The notes under the pieces are model-generated. The model did no database searches and had not been told where the DNA came from. It worked only from the letters and a program-made list of their open reading frames with translations. DNA of 6,874 bases, taken from NCBI GenBank assembly GCA_003140275.1, contig PLJQ01000069.1:44164-51037 (forward strand), read 5' to 3'. Source of the stretch: Limisphaerales bacterium (GTDB lineage Bacteria; Verrucomicrobiota; Verrucomicrobiia; Limisphaerales; PALSA-1396). The stretch's first letter is position 1, and every line of letters starts with the position of its first letter. A program made the translations under genes and the position numbers. Below are positions 1 to 6,541 of the stretch, piece after piece.

Positions 1-1001
1 GTGAAGGTGCCGCGCGGCAGGCGCAGGACGGTGTGCAAAGCGCAATCCTGCATGAGCAATTCGAAGACTTCGCCGGCCTTGCCCTCGAACAGGCAGTTGT
101 CCGGCAGCACCATTGCGGCGCGTCCGCCGGGCTTGAGCGTGGCCATGACGTGCTGGACGAAGTTGAGCTGCTTGTTGCTGGTCTCGATGGTGAAGTCGTC
201 GCGGTCGGGCGCTTGATTCGCGCCTTTCGTGCCGAAGGGCGGATTGGTGAGGACCACGTCGTAACGCTCGCCGCGGTCCGGTTCGTAAATGGCGTCGCCG
301 AGATAAATGTGAGGCTCGACGCCGTGAAGAAACAGATTCATCAGCGCGAGCCGGCGCGGGCGCGGCACGAGATCCTGACCGATGAAGATTTGCGATTTGA
401 TGCGCCGGGCGTCCGCGCGGTCGAACACGCCGCCGGAGACTTCCTTGGACACCAGCCATTCGTAGCTGCAAACGAGAAAACCGCCCGTGCCGCACGCCGG
501 GTCACAGATGCGGAAGTCCGGTTTCCCGCGCGGGTCGGGCTTCATCACCGAGACGATGGCCTGGATGAGCGGGCGGGGCGTGAAGTATTGGCCCGCGCCC
601 TTCTTGCCTTCGCTGGCGGCCTTTTCGAGCAGGCCCTCGAACGCCGCGCCCTTCACGTCCACGTCCATCGCCGACCAATCCTCCTCGTCAATCATGGCGA
701 TGACGCGCTTGAGGTTGACAGGATTGTTAAATCGCGGAGTGGCCTGGGCGAAGATGTCGGCGAGGAGGCCACCGGCCTCTCTCAATTTTCGGAGAATGTC
801 GGCGTAATGATCGGTGAGTTGCGTGCCGGACTTCGGTTTGAGCGATTCCCAGTCGCAATCCTTCGGCACTTTCGCCCCGCGCTCATCCGCCATCTTGAGG
901 AACAGCAGATACGTCAACTGTTCGATGTAGTCGCCGTAATCCACGCCATCGTGGCGCAGCGTGTGGCAGAAGCCCCAGAGTTTTTGGACGATGTCAGACA
1001 T
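1..1001 (-). CDS. hsdM: Type I restriction-modification DNA methyltransferase subunit HsdM (3' end beyond window)
   Basis: This is the modification subunit of a type I restriction system. With HsdS it transfers a methyl group from S-adenosylmethionine to the N6 of adenine at the target, and it is also required for cleavage by HsdR. I translated the minus strand from ATG at 1001-999; the frame stays open to the edge and gives 333 residues of a family usually near 480-520. The N-terminal helical domain (about 1-125, including DYGDYIEQLTYLLFLKMADE at 21-40) is followed by GQYFTPRPL (137-145), the SAM-binding motif I DPACGTGGF (167-175) and the catalytic motif IV NPPF (253-256). The start lies 2 nt after the stop of the SIR2-like gene, so translation is probably coupled; no Shine-Dalgarno site is visible. 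The C-terminal third is outside the window, and hsdS is expected further left. GC is high, like hsdR and unlike the two genes between them. Confidence 0.96.
   Translation of the reverse strand, partial: MSDIVQKLWGFCHTLRHDGVDYGDYIEQLTYLLFLKMADERGAKVPKDCDWESLKPKSGTQLTDHYADILRKLREAGGLLADIFAQATPRFNNPVNLKRVIAMIDEEDWSAMDVDVKGAAFEGLLEKAASEGKKGAGQYFTPRPLIQAIVSVMKPDPRGKPDFRICDPACGTGGFLVCSYEWLVSKEVSGGVFDRADARRIKSQIFIGQDLVPRPRRLALMNLFLHGVEPHIYLGDAIYEPDRGERYDVVLTNPPFGTKGANQAPDRDDFTIETSNKQLNFVQHVMATLKPGGRAAMVLPDNCLFEGKAGEVFELLMQDCALHTVLRLPRGTF
945..1001. repeat. Imperfect direct repeat, copy forming the first 19 codons of hsdM
   Basis: This is the partner of the 2186-2242 repeat. It is the functional copy, since the reading frame continues into full hsdM, whereas the other copy loses similarity after codon 19. 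Confidence 0.8.
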
Positions 1002-1003
1002 GC

Positions 1004-2155
1004 TTAATTATCAAAGAATGGTTCAAGGTCATTGAGCGCACAGTCGCTTAACCACTTTGGAACAACGACGATCTTGCCAGCCTGCTGGAACTGCGTCCAA
1101 CGATCGCGCTTGCTCCAGAATTGCTTGTGTTTTAGCTCATCAAGTGCGTTGTTGTGGAGAATGACGATTCGATTTTCTGGGGCATTAAGAAGCCACTGGT
1201 TCACGCGGTTATTTATGCCCTTATCTGCCCAGCCATAGCCACAGCAGATCAACGTGTGGTAATCTGCGAGCCGCGAGTGAAACTGGATGAAGAACTCGCC
1301 AACAAACCCGACCCCGTAAAGTCGCTCTTTGCCGGTTGTTCCTGTGAGAAAAAGAGGGGTTTGATTTAACAAGGCCAATTCTTCGCCTTCGCCGTCCTTA
1401 CAAGTGCTCGGGTCACATCCCATCGGCACTTTGGCAAACTGCACGATTCCGCCGGGGAAACCAAAACGATACCAATCAAGCGAGCCGTGAAGTTTGTAAA
1501 GCCGAACGGTGGTGTCCTCCTTCCATGACCAATTGAATCTCAGAACATCGCCAACTCTGTCGGAAAAGCCGTCAGTGAACGGGATTCCACCCTGCTGCAA
1601 TTGGCGCTCAACAAGCACATCATGGTTTACGGTGAAAACCTCCATTTGCTCAACAGCGTTTGCGGCTGCATTGAGAACGCCCAGTCCAATCGGCTTCGTG
1701 ACCGGATACAGAAGATGATAGACACCCCAATGAATCAAAAGCGTTGCGCTGTGCGCCAGTTTCGCAAATGCATTTGGATAACCGTTAGCGTCTTGGTCCT
1801 CATAAAGTGGTCGCGAAGCCGCTTGGATTGTTGCCGCTGAATCACGGAGCATGGGATCGACAATCTCGCAAATCTCGTCCTGAACAATTTGAGTCGCAGC
1901 AGCGTAGAAGTCTTCATAGTGACCGTCCCGCTTTTCGCGATGCTGCAAATGCGGATCAACGTAACCCTTAAGCAAGCGCAGGAATTCTTGGGCGCATTTG
2001 GCAGTGCCAGTGGACTCGACGCCGCTAGGTGAGAATCGAAATTCACCCTCGTCACGCCATCCTTGATTCAGAATTGCGTGAGAAATATCCCCGACCATTG
2101 GAGCGCCTGATCTGCGCGAAATTCCAGAACCAAATAGAAATGCGGCGCGTTTCAT
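1004..2155 (-). CDS. SIR2-like domain protein, probable NAD+-hydrolysing defence effector
   Basis: This 383-residue protein has the signature of the SIR2-like family used as effectors in bacterial anti-phage systems. Visible are an N-terminal glycine-rich nucleotide loop FLFGSGISRRSG (6-17), FTVNHDVLVERQ (174-185) with the expected Asn177 and Asp179, KLHGSLDW (221-228) with the candidate catalytic His223, and GYGWADKGIN (306-315), matching the GYSFxDxxIN-type motif of this family. Related proteins such as ThsA and DSR-type SIR2 proteins cleave NAD+ to arrest infected cells; that activity is inferred here, not shown. The protein is close to a bare SIR2 domain, with a helical insert at about 30-165 and no second domain that I recognise. 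No signal peptide or membrane segment is evident, so it is probably cytoplasmic. ATG at 2155 lies 3 nt after the stop of a small hsdM-derived frame, and its TAA lies 2 nt before hsdM. AT content looks higher than in hsdM. A protein deacetylase role is less likely in this context. Confidence 0.88.
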   Translation of the reverse strand: MKRAAFLFGSGISRRSGAPMVGDISHAILNQGWRDEGEFRFSPSGVESTGTAKCAQEFLRLLKGYVDPHLQHREKRDGHYEDFYAAATQIVQDEICEIVDPMLRDSAATIQAASRPLYEDQDANGYPNAFAKLAHSATLLIHWGVYHLLYPVTKPIGLGVLNAAANAVEQMEVFTVNHDVLVERQLQQGGIPFTDGFSDRVGDVLRFNWSWKEDTTVRLYKLHGSLDWYRFGFPGGIVQFAKVPMGCDPSTCKDGEGEELALLNQTPLFLTGTTGKERLYGVGFVGEFFIQFHSRLADYHTLICCGYGWADKGINNRVNQWLLNAPENRIVILHNNALDELKHKQFWSKRDRWTQFQQAGKIVVVPKWLSDCALNDLEPFFDN

Positions 2156-2158
2156 GTT

Positions 2159-2242
2159 CTATGCGGCAGATTGCCCGGCCATATCGCCAGCGCGACGCAG
2201 TGTGTTGCACAAGACCCAGAGTTTATGGACGATGTCGGACAT
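2159..2242 (-). pseudogene. Truncated copy of the hsdM 5' end (27-codon open frame)
   Basis: The frame runs from ATG at 2242 to TAG at 2161-2159 and encodes 27 residues beginning MSDIVHKLWVLCNTLRRAG. The intact hsdM downstream begins MSDIVQKLWGFCHTLRHDG. The first 16 residues match at 12 positions, and the first 57 bases match at 48 by hand count; similarity then stops abruptly and a stop codon follows. It is therefore a broken hsdM start. It begins 10 nt after the caspase-like stop and ends 3 nt before the SIR2-like ATG, so ribosomes passing down the operon would probably read it. It could act as a coupling or leader peptide, or be pure scar. It is too short to encode any methyltransferase function. 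Confidence 0.82.
2186..2242. repeat. Imperfect direct repeat, copy upstream of the SIR2-like gene
   Basis: This 57-bp segment matches 945-1001 at 48 positions by hand count, in the same orientation and codon register. Together the two copies bracket the SIR2-like gene, with 1241 bp between equivalent positions. Longest exact runs are about 10-11 bp, so the copies are diverged rather than a fresh target-site duplication. Confidence 0.8.
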
Positions 2243-2252
2243 GTAATCGTTT

Positions 2253-3689
2253 TTAGGAAATCAGCGTGGCAGCCTTTTTTAGAGGTTCGACTCTATTCTC
2301 GAAGTGTTGTCGTGATTGGTCGCACCAATTGGAAAGCGACTCAATTGCCATTTGAGCGTTATCCACAAGAAGCCGCTGAACTTTGTCTGGCGAGAGTGCG
2401 GCGGCTGGTTTCAAGGTGAAGAAGCGTTGCAAGAACGGTGGTGCTGGCTGCCAGTCAGTATGAGCAGGGTTTTTCATGCAGTTGTGGCGACACCACAGCC
2501 AGTAAAAGAAATGGAAGCGAACCAAAGTTAACCTCAAAAATGTCGTTGGGATCACCAGTTCAGAGCTTAAAAAACGTACCTCAACCGTGTTCGCTTGGTT
2601 CGTGAATTCTTTTCGCACGTTCGCAGCGAGCATCGCATGGAGCATCTCGTTCCAACTGCCCCCGTCGACACTGTCAAGCCGTCCCTTCTTTTCGATCTCA
2701 ACAACAACTTTTGGGTGGGCTAGGCCGCCAAATATCTCTCGACTCTTTTCCTCCAGAATTTGCTCAGCGCTCGCATATTCCGTCTCCGAGCTCACGTGGA
2801 AATCACGAACGTATTCTGGAATGCTGGCAAACTGTTTGTCTAGCGCGGGCTTGAAATGACCCTGAATTCTCTCCAGAGGCGAATCTGCCGGCGGTTGAGC
2901 GGGCTTCTCTGGAACCGGAACGGTGACCAACACCAGTGATCCTGAAAGGTCCGAAATCGAATGCGGTGTTTGACTCCAGCTTTGGGATTTGCAGAAGTTG
3001 CCGACACTAATCTTCACGTAGTCAATCAGCCGTTCCCATGTTACTGACCCGTCCTCGTTGGCGGCTTCACCGCTGAGCCCCTCGCATAGAAAATGGCTAA
3101 ACACTCCGTGCCTAAGATCGGGATGTTCGTATGCGAGTTCTCCAGTCGAGCAAGAGCAGAATGTCGACCAGCCTTTGGCTGCCGTTAACAATGCCGAAGC
3201 GAAACCACGACTCATCGGCTGACTGATCAGCCGCGCATCTCCGATAGAAAAGCGACAAGCATCAAAGACGCGAAGAACACAACGTGCTTTTGATTTCTGG
3301 AGGTGGCCATTTAACGCCGAAACGTCAACCGCCGTTTCCGCAATTACGTTCAACCTGGTATCGTTTGTGAAGAGATATGGGTAGCCAGCGAGTTCAGCAC
3401 CGTGTCCGGCGAAGAAAAGCACAACCAAATCATCGTCCGCAGCCTGCTCCGCGAACTGCTTGACCACTGACAGGATGTTCGAGCGCGACGGCTCTTTAGC
3501 AACTTTCTTGAAAGCCTCGCTTGGCTTGTCGCACAGCAATTGAAGGTGTTGCGGATCAAAGTGCGCTTTTTCGGTTAAAACCGAATACAAACTTTCTGCA
3601 TCGTTTATCGTAAATCGCAGATTCTGGTTCGGCGCAACTTTAGTGTAATCAGATACTCCGATGATAATTCCGAATTTCTTATTATTCAT
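2253..3689 (-). CDS. Caspase-like (peptidase C14) protein with uncharacterised C-terminal region
   Basis: The N-terminal ~255 residues of this 478-residue protein form a caspase/metacaspase-like cysteine protease domain. Visible are the first strand KKFGIIIGVSDY (4-15), INDAESLYSVL (28-38), the catalytic histidine in LFFAGHGAE (91-99; His96), the catalytic cysteine in VFDACRF (141-147; Cys145), GVFSHFLCEGL (195-205) and QTPHSISDLSGSLVLV (240-255). Such proteases cleave protein substrates and serve as cell-killing effectors in several bacterial defence systems; the substrate here is unknown. A proline-rich linker (257-271) leads to about 205 residues that I do not recognise. They contain a markedly aromatic stretch (LTLVRFHFFYWLWC, 387-400) that is probably a buried core or binding surface; its Arg and His argue against a clear membrane helix. 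ATG at 3689 lies 14 nt after the hsdR stop, and the gene ends 10 nt before the hsdM scar. The gene is AT-richer than hsdR: one 60-nt row, 3541-3600, is about 42% GC by hand. No signal peptide is seen. Confidence 0.9.
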   Translation of the reverse strand: MNNKKFGIIIGVSDYTKVAPNQNLRFTINDAESLYSVLTEKAHFDPQHLQLLCDKPSEAFKKVAKEPSRSNILSVVKQFAEQAADDDLVVLFFAGHGAELAGYPYLFTNDTRLNVIAETAVDVSALNGHLQKSKARCVLRVFDACRFSIGDARLISQPMSRGFASALLTAAKGWSTFCSCSTGELAYEHPDLRHGVFSHFLCEGLSGEAANEDGSVTWERLIDYVKISVGNFCKSQSWSQTPHSISDLSGSLVLVTVPVPEKPAQPPADSPLERIQGHFKPALDKQFASIPEYVRDFHVSSETEYASAEQILEEKSREIFGGLAHPKVVVEIEKKGRLDSVDGGSWNEMLHAMLAANVRKEFTNQANTVEVRFLSSELVIPTTFLRLTLVRFHFFYWLWCRHNCMKNPAHTDWQPAPPFLQRFFTLKPAAALSPDKVQRLLVDNAQMAIESLSNWCDQSRQHFENRVEPLKKAATLIS

Positions 3690-3703
3690 GGTCGTGGCTT
3701 TGG

Positions 3704-6385
3704 TTAAGCAGCTATGGCCTCGTTAAGCTCCACAACCAATGTTTGCAATTCGCCAAACACCCGCTTGGCTTTGGCTTTGCCACCGCGCATCTCCAGCAGC
3801 GGCGTCAGGTCGAAATCCTCCTCATCCATTGAGAGATTCCTCACCAGATGTTCGCGCACCAGCGACAGCCATTGGGTTTGTTCCGTCGTAAGGTTGTGGG
3901 CGGAAAGAAATTTGTCGATTGCCCCGTTCACGCGCTCTTCGGCGGTGAGCAATGGCGATTGTTGTGCGGAGGCGTGTTTCACGATGGAAATCACGTCGGC
4001 CAATGCCTTGAATCCTTTGGCGCGGTGGGCATGCTGGAGTTTTTCGAGTTCGAAGCCGTTTTGGTTGAACGTGCGCCTGAGTTCGTCCATCACGGCGGGC
4101 CGCCAGTCGCGCGGATGTTGGAGCAGGACGGACAGCGCGGCGACTTTGTCGGCATTGGCCTTCACGAACGCGGAGAAGGCATCGAGATAATCCTCGGCGT
4201 TGTCAAACTTGCCGTAGCGTTCGAGTTTCTGCGACGTGACCACGTCCTTTTCTTCGAGGGTCGTGAGGAAGGTGCGTTTGGCGCGGGGATATTCCAGCAG
4301 AAGTTTTTGAAAGTCGGGATTGCGCAGCAGCTTCATTGTGCCGGTGAAGTCCTGCTTCAGCCGTTGCGGCAGTTCCTTCGCGAACCGGCCCATGTCACCT
4401 TCGGGAATCCACGCCGCGAACTGGGTGCGGGCGTCGGCGTTCATGTCCTTGTCAATCCGCAGGAGGCGCTTGGCCAGGATGCGCACGTGGTAATCGCGGT
4501 CCACGTTCTGCCAGATGTTCTCGATGACTTCCGTGAGCGTTAGCGGGTTTTGGCGCGGCGGCTCGATATCGAAGCTGGAGACGTTTCTGAAATACTGGAT
4601 GAGCGTGCCGTCGAAGCAGTCGAACACGACGAACTTGGACTTGTTGATGTCAGGGCAAAGGCGCGTGCCGCGTCCGAGCATCTGCTCCCAGAGGATGCGC
4701 GACTTCACCGGGCGCAGAAACACGATGAACTCCAGCGCCGGAATGTCCACGCCGGTCGAGAGCATGTCCACGGTGACGACGATCTTGGGATTGGGGCGGT
4801 TGCGGAACTCGCGGATGCGCTGGAGCGGGCGGTCCACGTTCGGGTTGCCGGTGATCTTCTTGACGAAGTCGTCGCCCTGCTTGAAAACATCGCGGCAGGT
4901 TTTGACAAGTTGGTCGGCGTGCGAGGTGTGCGGGAGGTCGTTGACGGCGAAGATGAGAATTTTTGGGAAGTGGCCCGTGGCGGCCTCGTGTTCGTAGGCG
5001 TATTTGGCGACTTCCTCGATGATCTTGCGATTGCTGTCGGGCGCGGTGATGTCGTGTTCCACCGAAGCGGCATCGTAGGCGCGTTCGTCTTCGAGTTGGT
5101 CGAGCGCTTTCTGGCCGGTGTCGGTGTCCACGCGCTCGACGGTTTCGCCTTCCATCAAGAAGACGCCGTTCATGCGCACGTCCGATTTTATGGCCACCGG
5201 TTCGTAGTCCACCAGGTAGCCGTCGAGGATTCCTTGCTCCACGGTGTAACGAAACACCGGCGCACCAAAGAGGGCAGTCGTGTGGGCCGCGGGCGTGGCG
5301 GTGAGGCCAATCTTAATGGCGTCGAAGTGGTTTATGGTACTGCGCCAGACACTCATCTCCTGCGCCGTGTAACCCCGATGACATTCGTCGGCGATGATCA
5401 GGTCAAAGGCGTGGACGGGAATGTCGAGTTTATCCGCGTCGGCTTCGGCTTCAGTGTCACCACCGCTCTGCGCGAAGCAGCCCTCCGCGCCGAAAAGATT
5501 TCGAGCCATGCGCTGGATGGTGGAAACGTAAACGAACGTGTGGGTAGCTTTGGGCGCGGTGAGATATTCGTTGGGCAGCACCTTGGGATCGAACGGGTCG
5601 TCCTCGCCGAAGTCTTCCTTCTGAAACTTCTGGCTGTACACTTCGTATTCGTTCGCGAATTTGTTGCCCTGGGGAGTGTTGAACGCGTTGAACTCGCGGA
5701 CGGCTTGCGCGGCGAGCGCCTTGCGATCCACGAGAAACAGGATTCGTTTGACCAGTTTGCTTTCGAGCAGGCGATAGATTTGCGCCACGGTCAAAAAAGT
5801 TTTTCCCGTGCCGGTGGCGAGTGCGAGGAGGATTTCGCGGAGCCCAGCGATGATGGCTTGGTCCGTTGCGAGGTTGCAGCGCCGTTGATATCCTCGGAGA
5901 CGGGTGATGATGTCGGGCGGGGTGTCGAGCAACCAGGCGTGCGCTGGCTTGGGATCGAAGGCAAACATCGCCTCCAAGGCCGGCCCGGTGTGGAAATTGG
6001 CGATTTGGCGGGAGATGGGTTTCTCCCCCCGCGCATCGAGAAACCAGATGATTTCGCCATTGCTGGAAAAGAGAAAGGGTACGCGGCAGCCATTCCAGTT
6101 GCCGACTCCTTGAAACGCTCCTGACGAATATCGCTTGGCCTGCTCCAGTACGTTTTGCGGATTCACCGAAACTTTTTTGGCTTCATTGATCCCAAGAAAC
6201 AAACCATTTACGATGAACGCGTAGTCCGCCGGACCGTTGGCGGTGGGGAATTCAGTGACGGCGTGGCAGATGAGTTTGGTTGTGTCGAGGCCGACGTGCC
6301 ACGGGATGATCTGCCATGCCGGGTTGAGTGAACGCAGCTTGGTATCAATCCGTTTCTTCCGGGTAAGCCATTCTGCTTCGTTCAT
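3704..6385 (-). CDS. hsdR: Type I restriction enzyme endonuclease/translocase subunit HsdR
   Basis: This 893-residue protein is the DNA-cleaving and ATP-driven translocating subunit that joins HsdM and HsdS to cut unmethylated foreign DNA. The N-terminal nuclease domain shows Asp54 in PADYAF, then GINEAKK with Glu68 and Lys70 (the PD-(D/E)xK core), and QAKRY (82-86), the QxxxY motif usual in HsdR. The SF2 helicase motor follows: RGYQ (164-167), Walker A ATGTGKT (190-196), DECH box (333-336), LTATP (361-365), STGVDIP (543-549) and QMLGRGTR (568-575). Residues from about 620 to 893 are largely helical and resemble the C-terminal region of EcoEI/EcoAI-type HsdR proteins. All catalytic motifs appear intact, so the subunit should be active. 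It is the first gene of the operon. No Shine-Dalgarno site precedes ATG 6385, but the N-terminal match to the family supports this start. Confidence 0.97.
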   Translation of the reverse strand: MNEAEWLTRKKRIDTKLRSLNPAWQIIPWHVGLDTTKLICHAVTEFPTANGPADYAFIVNGLFLGINEAKKVSVNPQNVLEQAKRYSSGAFQGVGNWNGCRVPFLFSSNGEIIWFLDARGEKPISRQIANFHTGPALEAMFAFDPKPAHAWLLDTPPDIITRLRGYQRRCNLATDQAIIAGLREILLALATGTGKTFLTVAQIYRLLESKLVKRILFLVDRKALAAQAVREFNAFNTPQGNKFANEYEVYSQKFQKEDFGEDDPFDPKVLPNEYLTAPKATHTFVYVSTIQRMARNLFGAEGCFAQSGGDTEAEADADKLDIPVHAFDLIIADECHRGYTAQEMSVWRSTINHFDAIKIGLTATPAAHTTALFGAPVFRYTVEQGILDGYLVDYEPVAIKSDVRMNGVFLMEGETVERVDTDTGQKALDQLEDERAYDAASVEHDITAPDSNRKIIEEVAKYAYEHEAATGHFPKILIFAVNDLPHTSHADQLVKTCRDVFKQGDDFVKKITGNPNVDRPLQRIREFRNRPNPKIVVTVDMLSTGVDIPALEFIVFLRPVKSRILWEQMLGRGTRLCPDINKSKFVVFDCFDGTLIQYFRNVSSFDIEPPRQNPLTLTEVIENIWQNVDRDYHVRILAKRLLRIDKDMNADARTQFAAWIPEGDMGRFAKELPQRLKQDFTGTMKLLRNPDFQKLLLEYPRAKRTFLTTLEEKDVVTSQKLERYGKFDNAEDYLDAFSAFVKANADKVAALSVLLQHPRDWRPAVMDELRRTFNQNGFELEKLQHAHRAKGFKALADVISIVKHASAQQSPLLTAEERVNGAIDKFLSAHNLTTEQTQWLSLVREHLVRNLSMDEEDFDLTPLLEMRGGKAKAKRVFGELQTLVVELNEAIAA

Positions 6386-6415
6386 AAATGACTGCTTGAA
6401 GCGGAATTCTTTAAC

Positions 6416-6432
6416 GATTCGCGGCGAAAATC
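6416..6432. promoter_or_regulatory. Quasi-palindrome upstream of hsdR, possible operator
   Basis: Within the divergent intergenic region, 6418-6428 reads TTCGC-G-GCGAA, a perfect 5-bp inverted repeat around a single base. It can be stretched to GATTCGCGGCGAAAATC with a 2-nt offset. It sits about 31-47 bp upstream of the hsdR start, where a repressor site could lie over the promoter. The single-base centre rules out an RNA hairpin of just this core. Short palindromes arise by chance, and no regulator gene is visible. Confidence 0.2.
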
Positions 6433-6474
6433 GAAAGACAAATCTGGCAGTCCTTGGATCGAGCTACAATCGGA

Positions 6475-6504
6475 TTGCCAACTCGAAATCGTGCCGACTA
6501 GGAT
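6475..6504 (+). promoter_or_regulatory. Weak candidate sigma-70-like promoter for the right-edge gene
   Basis: TTGCCA (6475-6480, five of six matches to TTGACA) is followed after 18 bp by TAGGAT (6499-6504, four of six matches to TATAAT). It lies about 40 bp upstream of the proposed TTG start at 6542 in the divergent intergenic region. Similarity is modest and the host consensus is unknown. I found no comparably good candidate for the minus-strand operon in the same gap. Confidence 0.25.
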
Positions 6505-6541
6505 AATCCGCAGTTCCTAAGTTCAACGAAAGATTGTCACT

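Noticed and set aside
387..400. Entry gives residue positions in the caspase-like protein: aromatic stretch considered as a transmembrane helix
   Set aside because: It contains Arg and is flanked by Arg and His, and is too short and polar at its ends for a confident membrane span.
33..1007. 324-codon open frame on the plus strand at the left edge
   Set aside because: It is antisense to hsdM, whose frame carries motifs DPACGTGGF and NPPF. The plus-strand translation looks like a complement shadow.
945..2242. Repeats around the SIR2-like gene as transposon ends or a target-site duplication
   Set aside because: The repeats are direct, 57 bp, diverged, and coding for the hsdM start. No transposase or terminal inverted repeats are present.
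2171..2419. 82-codon plus-strand frame across the hsdM scar and the caspase 3' end
   Set aside because: It overlaps two minus-strand features and has no domain or start signal.
3848..4543. 231-codon plus-strand open frame
   Set aside because: It is antisense to the C-terminal part of hsdR and matches no known domain.
4550..6124. 524-codon open frame on the plus strand opposite hsdR
   Set aside because: It lies wholly antisense to the motif-rich hsdR frame. Its translation is low-complexity (V, G, R, E, D rich), as expected for the complement of a GC-rich gene, and it has no recognisable domain.
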